Source of the DNA: Anaerolineales bacterium
GTDB taxonomy: Bacteria; Chloroflexota; Anaerolineae; Anaerolineales; UBA4823
NCBI GenBank assembly: GCA_016929095.1
Contig: JAFGJM010000010.1
Location: forward strand, 62,001-126,000
Direction of reading: 5' to 3'
DNA: 64,000 bases
In this document: one piece after another, positions 24,453-33,436 of the stretch
Layout: each line of letters starts with the position of its first letter
Numbering within the stretch: the stretch's first letter is position 1
Translations under genes and position numbers: made by a program
The notes under the pieces: model-generated
Databases searched by the model: none
The model's input: the letters and a program-made list of their open reading frames with translations, nothing else
Told to the model about the DNA's origin: nothing

Positions 24453-26276
24453 ATGAAAAAAGTACTGATATTGACGGCTCTTGGCATTGGTTTAGGGTTG
24501 GCATGGCTGTTGATTGGCTTCAATCAGCGGGCATTGGCCAATCCTGGGGATGTGCTGGTCGATCGCTCAACCGGTATCGACCAGGCTAATTGCGGCAACG
24601 GGATAAACCCGCCCTGTTATAGTATTGCCTATGCCATGCAAAATGTCGCCGTGGCAGGCGATAGAGTGCTGGTGGCTAACGGCACCTACACCGAGACCTT
24701 CTATATGCAGCCAGGCATTGCTGTTGTGAGTGTATCGGGACCTACACAGACAATTATTGACGGTGAAGGAGTGCGTGGGCCAATGGTGATGGCTAACAGC
24801 GCTTTGGTTACCAACACTGCCCGGTTGGAAGGATTTACTGTGACCGACAGCAACAACACGGGGATGAGCATTTCACGCGCTTCCCCCATAATCAGCGATT
24901 GCATTATCTATGACAACCAGGGAAACTATGGGGGTGGAATGGCGATCTCACATATTGAATCCCATGTGCTGATTAACAACAGCCAGATCATTTCGAATAC
25001 TGCTAACGGAGACGGCGGAGGGATCTGGATCGTTGATGATGCATCATTGACATTGCTTCATTCAACAGTAACCACCAATACAGCGGGATTGTGGGGAGGT
25101 GGTGTGGTTGCTAACGTGGCGGGTTCACTCAACATCTCTGATACGCTTTTCCAAAGCAACCACGCTAACCATGGCGGCGGTGTGTTTGCCAATAATTGTG
25201 ATATTTCTTTACTCGATAGCGAGTTCTATTCTAATACGTCTAATTCTTCCGGCGCAGCCGTGTATTTGTATATATATACCGGAACGGTCGCACGCAATAC
25301 TATTCAAAATAATACAGCCCAAGGTAGTGGCGGCGGGGTATTGATTTCCGGCGCTTCCACTCTCACCCTATCACATAACGAGATCATTGAAAATACCGCA
25401 GATGACGATGGCGGAGGTATTTCAATTGAGGGTGGTCAATCTCTTTTCATAAATTATAACCACATCGCCGATAATACAGGAGATGGGGTATATATTGCGG
25501 CAGGAGAGGGTACGCTGGAAAATAACTATATTGAGCATAATACTTTACGCGAATCAGAAGGGCAATTAAAGATCGTCGTTGCTTCGACATTTACGGTGAC
25601 CAATAACACCATCGCAGGAAACGGAAATCAAACCGGTGTGCGCATAGAAAATGGTACAGAAGCTTCTCTTACCAATAATATCATCGAAGGTAATGCGGAT
25701 GGCGTGCGTGCTATTTCACCGGTGACCGTAACCCTGACAAACAATGATGTTTGGAATAACAGTAATCACAATTACGATGGAATCTCTGCCGGCACCACCG
25801 ATATCTCCTGCGATCCGGATTTTGTGGACGCGGCTAATGGCAACTATCACCTGGATATCTGCTCATGTGCGGTGGATACCGGTACGAACAGCGGCGCGCC
25901 AACGGATGATTACGATGGCGATACCCGTCCGGTGGACGGCGATGGCGATTCTACCGGGACGGTGGACATCGGCGCTGATGAGCGCCTGACCGTTACCGCA
26001 CCTTTACCGTTAGCCGGGTTCACGGTGCAAACCAGCGGTTTGCAGGCGGATTTCACCAATACCAGCAGCTATGCAGCGACCTATTCCTGGAATTTCGGCG
26101 ACAGCCTGGGCAGTTCGACGGCGGTCAACCCCACCTACAGTTATGCAGCCTTTGGGGATTACACCGTGACCCTCACCACAACCTGTTCCTTTGGCTGCAT
26201 CGATACTTATCAAGATTTGGTGGCGATTACACCTGCCTGGATCTACCTGCCGATTATCATATTGAGTGTTCCATAA
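24453..26276 (+). CDS. Exported right-handed beta-helix protein with PKD domain
   Basis: 607 residues from the ATG with a perfect AGGAGGT site 7 bp upstream. Signal peptide (cleavage near ALA-N, residue 29), then a parallel beta-helix about 60-450 of repeated (N)xTxxxxGGGxxI turns (TANGDGGGIWIVDDASLTLLHSTV), with a DUF1565/NosD-like start (AYAMQNVAVAGDRVLVANGTY). A PKD domain follows (about 525-590, YSWNFGDS, GDYTVTLTTT) and the tail is IYLPIIILSVP. Beta-helices bind or cut polysaccharides; no catalytic set of a known lyase is evident. The tail is shared with other exported proteins in this window. Confidence 0.88.
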   Translation: MKKVLILTALGIGLGLAWLLIGFNQRALANPGDVLVDRSTGIDQANCGNGINPPCYSIAYAMQNVAVAGDRVLVANGTYTETFYMQPGIAVVSVSGPTQTIIDGEGVRGPMVMANSALVTNTARLEGFTVTDSNNTGMSISRASPIISDCIIYDNQGNYGGGMAISHIESHVLINNSQIISNTANGDGGGIWIVDDASLTLLHSTVTTNTAGLWGGGVVANVAGSLNISDTLFQSNHANHGGGVFANNCDISLLDSEFYSNTSNSSGAAVYLYIYTGTVARNTIQNNTAQGSGGGVLISGASTLTLSHNEIIENTADDDGGGISIEGGQSLFINYNHIADNTGDGVYIAAGEGTLENNYIEHNTLRESEGQLKIVVASTFTVTNNTIAGNGNQTGVRIENGTEASLTNNIIEGNADGVRAISPVTVTLTNNDVWNNSNHNYDGISAGTTDISCDPDFVDAANGNYHLDICSCAVDTGTNSGAPTDDYDGDTRPVDGDGDSTGTVDIGADERLTVTAPLPLAGFTVQTSGLQADFTNTSSYAATYSWNFGDSLGSSTAVNPTYSYAAFGDYTVTLTTTCSFGCIDTYQDLVAITPAWIYLPIIILSVP

Positions 26277-26309
26277 TCACTCAGGTATAGATATTAGCGG
26301 TTTATTTCT

Positions 26310-26336
26310 GTAGCTGGGATCGCCGATCCCAGCTAC
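26310..26336. repeat. Palindrome GTAGCTGGGATCG, dispersed family
   Basis: A 13-bp arm (26310-26322) and its complement (26324-26336) meet almost without a loop. Related units are at 31906-31936 and, truncated, near 32304-32324. Lies between the beta-helix gene and its terminator. Confidence 0.7.
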
Positions 26337-26389
26337 AATCCCGATACTCTGTTTCGTGAACGCTATCACCCTCAATAGGAAACAATATA

Positions 26390-26422
26390 TACAGCCGGGA
26401 TGATGCCCCCGGCTGTTTTGTT
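26390..26422 (+). terminator. Intrinsic terminator after the beta-helix gene
   Basis: ACAGCCGGG, a short loop, CCCGGCTGT and TTTTGTTTG. The stem is GC-rich and the T-run follows directly. Confidence 0.85.
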
Positions 26423-26528
26423 TGTCAAACACCAATATTCGTTTTTTTTTATCCTTGCATAAAGTTATGATAAACTTTTCAAAGCTGAATCAGTCAATTT
26501 TTCCAGGTATATATTTTGAGAGGATGTT

Positions 26529-27713
26529 GTGGCAGAAACAATCACTATTGGTATGGCTCGAATGCATGCAGAATTTGGGGAACGACGCGATTTCCTTCCG
26601 TTCTTTGTAGCACGGCTGATCCGCCGTGGGGCAAAGGTCATCCTTGAACATGGTTATGGCGCAGGGATGGGACTGACGGAGGAGGATTACAAAGCCATTG
26701 CACCGGAAGTTCAATTTTTATCGCATATGGATATCTACAAACAAGAATATGTACTTGTCTTGCGCTGCCCCACGGAAGATGAACTGCAGCTATTGAACAA
26801 AGGTACAACATTAATTTCGATGTTGCACTACCCCACTCGCCCACAACGCGTGGAACTTCTACGGTCGATTGGCGTGGAAGCCATCTCTCTTGACTCACTC
26901 AAAGATGATAATGGACGCCGTCTGGTGGAAAACCTTAAATCTGTGGCATGGAACGGCCTGGAGGTAGGCTTCCAGGTGCTCCGGCGCACTTATCCTGCCC
27001 CTGGCATGGAAGGGGTAGATCGGGGGCCTATACAGGCAACCATTTTAGGGGTGGGAGCAGTGGGCATGCACGCTGTGCAGGCGGCTAATCGATATGGAGA
27101 CTTACAACTCTGGCAATTATTGGCCTCGCGCGGTATACCCGGCGTGCAGGTGACAGCGGTTGATTATGATGTGGTAAATCATGAGAAAACCATGCACGAG
27201 ATCCTCAGCCGGACTGATATTCTTGTGGACGCTACGCAAAGACCGGATCCCAGCAAGGTGGTTATTCCCAACGAATGGATTGGCTGGATACCCGAACATG
27301 CCGTTCTCGTGGACCTGTCGGTTGACCCCTACAATTTCGATATCGATCCTCCGGAAGTGAAAGGCATCGAAGGTATCCCACAGGGGAACCTGGACCAATT
27401 CATGTTTCCGCCAAACGATCCGGCGTATGAGCGCATTCCCCCTGGAGTACCCACAAAAAACCGCCGGCATGTTGTTTCATGCTACTCGTGGCCCGGTCTA
27501 CACCCCAAGGAATGCATGGAATTGTATGGCAACCAGTTACGCCCCATCTTGCGTATGCTCATCGAAAAAGGCGGAGTGCAAAATATCAACCCCAAAGGTT
27601 ATTTTTTTGAGCGCGCCATTGCACGGTCTATGCTCTCGCAATGGAAAGGCATAGAAGCCTCCGAATTCATCACCATCATGGTCAAAAAATCAGAAAAGAG
27701 GAATAAAGAATGA
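26529..27713 (+). CDS. Alanine-dehydrogenase-like Rossmann protein, tandem copy 1
   Basis: 394 residues, GTG start with GAGAGGA upstream. The N-terminal half looks like the AlaDH/PNT substrate domain (RRGAKVILEHGYGAGMGLTEEDYKA, KGTTLISMLHYPTRP, where the His fits AlaDH His96 but the usual Lys75 position reads Arg). The central half has a dinucleotide loop ILGVGAVGMHA. A strongly conserved C-terminal block (DATQRPDPSKVVIPNEWIGW, KGIEGIPQGNLDQFMFP, NRRHVVSCYSWPG) is shared with the next gene and is not typical of AlaDH. The natural substrate is unknown: an amino-acid or opine/saccharopine-type oxidoreductase is possible. Confidence 0.75.
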   Translation: MAETITIGMARMHAEFGERRDFLPFFVARLIRRGAKVILEHGYGAGMGLTEEDYKAIAPEVQFLSHMDIYKQEYVLVLRCPTEDELQLLNKGTTLISMLHYPTRPQRVELLRSIGVEAISLDSLKDDNGRRLVENLKSVAWNGLEVGFQVLRRTYPAPGMEGVDRGPIQATILGVGAVGMHAVQAANRYGDLQLWQLLASRGIPGVQVTAVDYDVVNHEKTMHEILSRTDILVDATQRPDPSKVVIPNEWIGWIPEHAVLVDLSVDPYNFDIDPPEVKGIEGIPQGNLDQFMFPPNDPAYERIPPGVPTKNRRHVVSCYSWPGLHPKECMELYGNQLRPILRMLIEKGGVQNINPKGYFFERAIARSMLSQWKGIEASEFITIMVKKSEKRNKE

Positions 27714-28876
27714 ACCTGCCAAAAACGATTGGATTTCCCCGTATGAGACAGGAGTCCGGCGAAAAGCGCGTCTTTCTGCCAGAGTTCATCCAATGTGTTG
27801 CGGGTCTCGGCGCCAAAGTTTACGTTGAGGAGGGTTATGGCTCTCGTTCGGGTTACGACTTTGAAGATTACAAGCGCGCCAGCCCAAATGTGTTCGTTTG
27901 CAGTCGCGAAGACGCCTTTCAGAAGGATGTGAGTTTGATCTTACGCTCACCCAAGCCAGATGAATTCCAACTTGTCAAACGCGGCACTATCCTCATATCC
28001 ATGTTGCACTATCCCACCCGCCCCAAACGAGTGGCGCGCTTACAGGAATTGGGTATCAATGCCATCTCACTCGACAGCATCACCAACGATAACGACCTAC
28101 GCATGGTCGAGAACATGAAGGCTGTAGCCTGGAATGGGATCGAGGCTGCTTTTGATTGGCTGGAAAAAGACTGGCCAGGATTGGTGCGCCCGGACAAACA
28201 GCCCATCAATGTGTTGATCCTGGGAACGGGGATGGTCGGCAAGCATGCCATCGAAGCCGCCACCAAACTGGGCAACATCGAACGTAACAATGACCATATC
28301 GGTTCTAATGGACCCGGGGCGGTTGCAATCTCCATTGGCAGGAACATTGCCCCAAATCCCGATACGATGAAGACGCTCATGGCTCAGGCGGATATCCTGG
28401 TGGATGCCACTCAGCGCCGCGATGCGTCCCGCCCGGTAGTGCCCAACGAATGGATCGCCTGGCTGCCGAATCACGCGGTGATTGTAGACCTGGCTGTTGA
28501 TCCTTACACACTCGACGCCGATCCGCCGGTGGTACGCGGCGTCGAAGGCATCCCACAGGGAAACCTCGATCAGTACGTCTTTCCCGCAGACGACCCCAAA
28601 TGGGATTCGATGGTGCCTGAATCGATTCCATCCAAAAACCGCCGCACAACCGTCACGTGCTATTCCTGGCCGGGCGTACACCCCGAAGCGTGTATGCTGC
28701 ATTATGCCCAGCAACTGAAACCTTTCATCGAAGTGTTGTTTGAAAAAGGTTATGAAAACCTGTCATCGAGCGGTCTGTACTTTGAACGCGCCCTCTACCG
28801 CGCCACCCTGAAAGCATGGCTTCAGGAAGAGACCCCGATTGCAGAATCTCCCATCAGGGTGTCTGAGGAGGATTAG
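27710..28876 (+). CDS. Alanine-dehydrogenase-like Rossmann protein, tandem copy 2
   Basis: 388 residues, overlapping the previous gene by ATGA. It aligns along its whole length with copy 1: EEGYGSRSGYDFEDYKRAS, SMLHYPTRPKRVARLQELG, nucleotide loop ILGTGMVGKHA, NEWIAWLPNHAVIVDLAVDP, GIPQGNLDQYVFPADDP, NRRTTVTCYSWPGVHPEACM. The two differ most around residues 195-225, after the nucleotide loop. Co-translation of two paralogs suggests a heteromeric enzyme. The gene is followed by the promoter module at 28959. Confidence 0.75.
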   Translation: MNLPKTIGFPRMRQESGEKRVFLPEFIQCVAGLGAKVYVEEGYGSRSGYDFEDYKRASPNVFVCSREDAFQKDVSLILRSPKPDEFQLVKRGTILISMLHYPTRPKRVARLQELGINAISLDSITNDNDLRMVENMKAVAWNGIEAAFDWLEKDWPGLVRPDKQPINVLILGTGMVGKHAIEAATKLGNIERNNDHIGSNGPGAVAISIGRNIAPNPDTMKTLMAQADILVDATQRRDASRPVVPNEWIAWLPNHAVIVDLAVDPYTLDADPPVVRGVEGIPQGNLDQYVFPADDPKWDSMVPESIPSKNRRTTVTCYSWPGVHPEACMLHYAQQLKPFIEVLFEKGYENLSSSGLYFERALYRATLKAWLQEETPIAESPIRVSEED

Positions 28877-28958
28877 GATAAGCCTCCCTATTTTTAAATA
28901 ATTGGCAACCGTTCACCCTGCTTGTGAGTATTGGTTCCTATACTTCAATATAAAACGC

Positions 28959-29165
28959 TTGACAACCAAAAAAAATATCTGTATTCTGTATAAGTAAAAA
29001 TTTTCCGTATTGGTGAATTGGTAGTGGGATATATTTATTGTTATGTGGAAATTTGGCATCTTCAGTGAACCGTTTCAGTTCATAATGCCCTATATACTTA
29101 AAATCTGCCATCATACAACGAAAACATAATACGTGGCGCTCCCTTGAAATAAAGGAGTAAATGCA
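28959..29165 (+). promoter_or_regulatory. Promoter and leader, copy 2 of the duplicated upstream module
   Basis: TTGACA (28959-28964), 17-bp spacer, TATTCT (28982-28987), and the hairpin at 29055-29089 with the same arms as copy 1 and two changed loop/bulge bases. The leader of about 170 nt ends with AAAGGAG before the ATG at 29166. Confidence 0.8.
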
Positions 29166-30416
29166 ATGAATCCAGCATTGCGGTTTAGAAGGGTCTCATT
29201 GTTATGTGTATTAATCCTTCTGTTCCTTATATCAAACAAAGCAGAAGCGGGGAAGCCCATGGATGGGCGTATCGTCATTTCAGAAGGGTCTGAAAACGAA
29301 GTTACCCCGGTGATCGCTTACAACAGCCAACGCCAGGAATACCTGGTGGTCTGGTACAACGACCGCCCCGGTTGCGATGATATCCGCGCCCAGCGCATTT
29401 CTACCTCCGGGCAATTAGTCGGCAATCCATTTTATATCTCCTATGGTTGTGACCTTGACCGGCGTTACCCGGATGTGACCTACAACAGCGTACACGACCA
29501 ATATCTGGTGGTATGGGAGCAATATGATCCCAATACTACATGGTACAGCATTCAAGGGCGGCGGGTAGATGGCAACGGCGCTTTGCTCGATACATCAGAT
29601 ATTGCCATTCGCAGTGCCGGCAATCAGTACACGCCTACGAGTCCAGCCGTGGATTATGCTTCCTATTCCGATCGCTACCTAGTAATATGGCAGGAAGAAT
29701 GGCCAACCGATAACTATATCCTTGGTCAGGTAATGACTGATTCCGGCGCTCTGGATGGTAGCCGATTCACTGTTTGGTCAGGTTTTTCGACTCAGAGAAT
29801 GATTGATATCGCTTACAACCGGCACGCCAATCGTTACATGGTGGTATGGAGAATATCCACCATTTCAGATTATTGCATAGAAGGGCAACAAGTACATGGC
29901 GGTGGCGGGCTATATCAAAATAATTTCGATATTGCTTGTGAAGTCCCGCCAGTAACCAATCCAGTGGTCGCAGCAATACCCAATTCCCCTGGCAATGAAA
30001 AATATATGGTAGCCTATCAAACCTGGTGGGACAACCAAAATATCAATATCATCAAATTAAATGAAGATGGAACATTATCACCGATTGATCAATTAGCGAC
30101 ATCAACTGATGCTGAAACCAACCCGTCAATAGCCGCTTCAGAGAGCAGCTTGCAGTATTATGTGGTTTGGAGGCGAGAGTTCCAGGGAAGTGGGGATAGT
30201 TCGATATTGGGTCAAGCCATTAACTATAATGGGAATTTATCCGGAAATGTGTCCGAGTATATTGGTGAGAATGTAGATTACCCGGCAGTGGAAGCCGGAC
30301 CGGCGGGTGATTTCCTGGTTGTCTGGCAAGATCAGCCACTTGGATTAACCAACACCAATATCTACGGTCAGTTGTGGGGGCACCGTATTTATTTGCCGAT
30401 TGTTATCCGGAGATAA
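29166..30416 (+). CDS. Exported beta-propeller-like repeat protein with YLPIVIRR tail
   Basis: 416 residues: signal peptide (cleaved near AEA-G, residue 29), then about seven repeats of roughly 45-55 residues with the consensus P-x-(V/I)AYNSxxxxYLVVW and a following QG(R/Q) strand, which would fold as a beta-propeller or beta-sandwich array. It ends in IYLPIVIRR. The next gene is a paralog. No enzyme motif is seen; likely a surface or secreted binding protein. Confidence 0.82.
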   Translation: MNPALRFRRVSLLCVLILLFLISNKAEAGKPMDGRIVISEGSENEVTPVIAYNSQRQEYLVVWYNDRPGCDDIRAQRISTSGQLVGNPFYISYGCDLDRRYPDVTYNSVHDQYLVVWEQYDPNTTWYSIQGRRVDGNGALLDTSDIAIRSAGNQYTPTSPAVDYASYSDRYLVIWQEEWPTDNYILGQVMTDSGALDGSRFTVWSGFSTQRMIDIAYNRHANRYMVVWRISTISDYCIEGQQVHGGGGLYQNNFDIACEVPPVTNPVVAAIPNSPGNEKYMVAYQTWWDNQNINIIKLNEDGTLSPIDQLATSTDAETNPSIAASESSLQYYVVWRREFQGSGDSSILGQAINYNGNLSGNVSEYIGENVDYPAVEAGPAGDFLVVWQDQPLGLTNTNIYGQLWGHRIYLPIVIRR

Positions 30417-30452
30417 TCAATAAACCTGCCTGGTTTTACCAAGGAGGAAAAC

Positions 30453-31793
30453 ATGTTTGTCAAACCTATGCGGAAAATGAAGTTATTCATCTTATGCATC
30501 ATACTGCCCATTGGTTCTATGGTTTTGGCAGTCAGCGGTGTTTCGCCATCCAAAGGTTTTGCCCCACAGACAAATGCTCCATTAGAAGAGGAAACTCTCA
30601 ATAGCTCTCAGGTCGCTGAATCATTCCTGGCAAATGAAATCCAAATTTCATTGCCTACCACGCCGGAGTGTGATCGCTATAAACCGGCAGTGGCTTATAA
30701 CAGCGTTCACGATGAATACCTGGTGGTGTGGCACAACGAGTGGCTCAGCGGGCATCATGACATCTACGCCCGGCGCGTGTCTGCGTCCGGGCAGCTTTTA
30801 AGTTGGTTTTCCGTCTCGGCGGGTACCAATAACCGTACTGAGCCGGCAGTCGCTTATAACGCCACAAACGACGAATACCTGGTGGTGTGGCGGTACAACG
30901 CCAACGGCGACGGCACTACCTACGATATATGGGGACGGACGATTGCCTGGAACGGCGCTTACCAGGACCCCGAATTCCAGATCATCACCTGGCCCAACCG
31001 CACTTTCAGGAAGCCGGAAGTGGTATGGAACAGTATCCGCAATGAATACTTTGTCGTCTGGAGCGCCTTTGATGCGACGACTTCCCTGGCGACGGATGTC
31101 GCCCATGCCCTTCTGGACAGCAATGGTACCAAGTTGTTCGGCACCATCATTTCCTCCACCGATCATCCACACCAGGCGGATGTGACTTTCAACAGTTCTA
31201 CCGATGAATATTTAGTGGTCTGGCGGTATATAGACGGCAGCCAGGGGAATATCCGAGGGGCACGTGTTAGCGGGAATACCGGGGTGGTCATAAGCCCACC
31301 CGGCGAGATCGTCATCAGCAGCGATAGCAATGATGAGCAATTCCCGGCAGTAACCACCAACGGGCACGATCGTTACCTGGTGGTTTGGCAGACATGGGTA
31401 TCGGGTGATTGGGATATCCACGGAAAAGAACTCGACTCAAGCGGCAATGTGCTGGTTACCCAATACTTGATCGCTATACTCTATGGATATGATGAGATAT
31501 ATCCGGACGTGGTTGCCCGTTCTACCCCCAGCCGGGATTATCTGGTTACCTTGCAGAAGAGCACCACAAGCGGGGAGCAAATTCGGGCGATTTACTGGGG
31601 AGATGTTCCATCTCAGTCAATCGAAGTCGCTACCCGCGAATTTTGGGATAATGGTAATCCGGCAGTAGCCTGGGGCAAAGGGAAAGCGATGTTCGTATAT
31701 GATGGAAATTCCCAAATAATTGGAATGTACCGGCATATCTACGGCAAGGTATGGGCGCCCCATGCTGTCTTTCTGCCGGTGATGATTCGATAG
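30453..31793 (+). CDS. Exported beta-propeller-like repeat protein, paralog
   Basis: 446 residues with a signal peptide (residues 7-35) and the same repeat (KPAVAYNSVHDEYLVVWHNE, EPAVAYNATNDEYLVVWRYN, PAVTTNGHDRYLVVWQTW). The tail is AVFLPVMIR. AAGGAGG precedes the ATG. 36 bp separate it from the previous gene, so both are probably read from the promoter at 28959. Confidence 0.82.
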   Translation: MFVKPMRKMKLFILCIILPIGSMVLAVSGVSPSKGFAPQTNAPLEEETLNSSQVAESFLANEIQISLPTTPECDRYKPAVAYNSVHDEYLVVWHNEWLSGHHDIYARRVSASGQLLSWFSVSAGTNNRTEPAVAYNATNDEYLVVWRYNANGDGTTYDIWGRTIAWNGAYQDPEFQIITWPNRTFRKPEVVWNSIRNEYFVVWSAFDATTSLATDVAHALLDSNGTKLFGTIISSTDHPHQADVTFNSSTDEYLVVWRYIDGSQGNIRGARVSGNTGVVISPPGEIVISSDSNDEQFPAVTTNGHDRYLVVWQTWVSGDWDIHGKELDSSGNVLVTQYLIAILYGYDEIYPDVVARSTPSRDYLVTLQKSTTSGEQIRAIYWGDVPSQSIEVATREFWDNGNPAVAWGKGKAMFVYDGNSQIIGMYRHIYGKVWAPHAVFLPVMIR

Positions 31794-31835
31794 CCTGGTG
31801 CCGGGGTCGTTGATCTCGGCTACAGAGACCTCCCA

Positions 31836-31926
31836 GGTCGACGCCGTCGACCCCTATGGCAACCCTGTATGGACGGATGGCGTCCGCCTGCAGGGTGCAC
31901 AATATCTGTAGATGGGATCGCCGAAC
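31836..31926. repeat. 91-bp dispersed repeat, copy A
   Basis: Starts with the palindrome GTCGACGCCGTCGAC and includes GGACGGATGGCGTCCGCC, CTGCAGGGTGCACAATATCTG and TAGATGGGATCGCCGAAC. Copies B (31947-31992, partial) and C (32234-32324) follow. Confidence 0.8.
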
Positions 31927-31936
31927 CCATCTACAG
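31906..31936. repeat. Palindrome CTGTAGATGGG
   Basis: 11-bp arms (31906-31916 and 31926-31936) around ATCGCCGAA. Same family as the palindrome at 26310. Confidence 0.7.
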
Positions 31937-31946
31937 GGATATCACA

Positions 31947-31992
31947 GGTCGACGCCGTCGACCTCTACGGCAACCATGTAGGGGCGGATGGC
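31947..31992. repeat. 91-bp dispersed repeat, partial copy B
   Basis: Carries the GGTCGACGCCGTCGACC palindrome and the CTACGGCAACCATGTAGGGGCGGATGGC part, then diverges. The rest of 31993-32141 shows nothing I can name. Confidence 0.7.
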
Positions 31993-32141
31993 ATGGGTTC
32001 GATTAATGCAACAGGAAGACATTATTTATAGCAATGTTTTTCTTCGAAACCCAAGGAGTTGGGAACTTCTGATTGATATAAAAACGATTAAGAATGAGGT
32101 AGAATAATTTCTGGAGAGTAATGTACTGAAAGGAGTGTGAT

Positions 32142-32309
32142 ATGTCACTCACGGATATAATCGAGCAATATGTAGAAAAACTGCCCCCTTCTTTTCAGTC
32201 AGAAGTGCTTGATTATATACGAAAAAGCAATGGGGTCGACGCCGTCGACCCCTACGGCAACCATGTAGGGGCGGACGGCGTCCGCCTGCAGGGTGCACAA
32301 TATCTGTAG
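32142..32309 (+). pseudogene. DUF2281/antitoxin-like N-terminus broken by a dispersed repeat
   Basis: ATG with a strong AAAGGAG site. The first 30 residues, MSLTDIIEQYVEKLPPSFQS then EVLDYIRKSN, match the start of DUF2281 proteins, small VapB-like antitoxins. From codon 31 the frame runs into repeat copy C and encodes 25 residues of repeat before TAG. The normal C-terminal half is missing and no toxin gene follows. Functional loss is likely. Confidence 0.6.
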
Positions 32310-32324
32310 ATGGGATCGCCGAAC
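32234..32324. repeat. 91-bp dispersed repeat, copy C
   Basis: Same length as copy A and nearly identical, inserted inside the DUF2281-like gene. Confidence 0.8.
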
Positions 32325-32433
32325 ACGCCTGCACTGATTGACGGGTAAATAAGAAAGATATCCATAAACAGAGTTGGGAAAATAATATGTAAGTGAAAAA
32401 ATCGCAATTGGGTTTATGAGAGTGGGATAGAAA

Positions 32434-33150
32434 ATGTTTTTTTCGACGGGAAATTTTTTATGTATTACATTTATACCCTTCATTATGGCATTTTGCCTGG
32501 GTTTTGCCAGGGTAACAATTTTTTCAAACCTAAAACATGCTACCCATAAATTTATCATTGTGCCTATGCTTTCATTGATGGTTGGTGCAGTCCTAGGGTC
32601 TTGGGGTATTAATTTGTTTTATCGAGGTTGTTTTTTTAGATGGCAATCACTTCCTGATTTACCTGAAAAAGCAAATAAAATCCTTGGGATATCCCATTCG
32701 GGTGATATTTGGATTGAGACAATTTCAAAACAAATTTATCACTTGAAAGATAACAAAGGTGGAAATAATCCATATTGGGAACTTTTTACTCAATCGATTT
32801 CAGAATTAGAATCAAAATTAAATTATCGATCTTGCCAACCAAGGTGTGTCTACATGCTAGATGTCAATGATTCTGAAGCTATATGCATTTCATCACTTAA
32901 TAACGATGCCATTGGAGAATATACCTTTGTTTTACAAGATGATGACAAGGTTTTTCGCAGGAAAAATATATCCTACTTTGGCGATAAAGGATTCATATTT
33001 GCAATATTAGGTCCATTGTACGGCATCACGATTTTGGGTATTCCGGTTATATTTATTATGTCTCTTTGGGGATTCATTGATCTTTTTTCAACCAGAGTAA
33101 AATTCAAAACGAAATCAAGATCTGAAAACGAAGATGAAATGCCCGGGTAA
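32434..33150 (+). CDS. AT-rich membrane protein, paralog 1
   Basis: 238 residues: two N-terminal membrane helices (about 5-27 and 42-62), an extracytoplasmic domain of about 120 residues beginning FYRGCFFRWQSLPDLPEKANKI and including GDIWIETISKQIYHL, then a C-terminal helix (about 188-212) and a charged tail. The domain has a beta-strand pattern like the propeller blade of quinoprotein repeats. Base composition is visibly more AT-rich than the flanks. The next gene is a clear paralog. Confidence 0.72.
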   Translation: MFFSTGNFLCITFIPFIMAFCLGFARVTIFSNLKHATHKFIIVPMLSLMVGAVLGSWGINLFYRGCFFRWQSLPDLPEKANKILGISHSGDIWIETISKQIYHLKDNKGGNNPYWELFTQSISELESKLNYRSCQPRCVYMLDVNDSEAICISSLNNDAIGEYTFVLQDDDKVFRRKNISYFGDKGFIFAILGPLYGITILGIPVIFIMSLWGFIDLFSTRVKFKTKSRSENEDEMPG

Positions 33151-33436
33151 TTCATCAACTTTATTCTTTTCAACCGCTAAACCAGACAAAGGGAATCTGT
33201 ATCCTTTATCCTAAATATTTCACACCCATCGTTGGCTGCAACAGACTCAACGAAAAGTTTGCTGCCTGAGCCTATTGAAGGAAGCAAAGGTTTACTTTTA
33301 TTTTTATAAGATTGCTCGTAGTGTGGATTTATCAACAATGCGTAAGAATACAAAAATCGATCTACATTTACGATTGAGGGAATTTGATTAAGCAACAACT
33401 ATGACATAAACATGTATAAATCTGGAGTATGTCCAA

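Noticed and set aside
31836..32324. CRISPR array
   Set aside because: Three irregularly spaced copies, one partial, with internal palindromes and no cas genes: a dispersed repeat.
33177..33398. 73-residue minus-strand ORF between the two AT-rich paralogs
   Set aside because: No ribosome site, no recognisable motif, and AT-rich non-coding look; it may be a gene remnant but I cannot support it.
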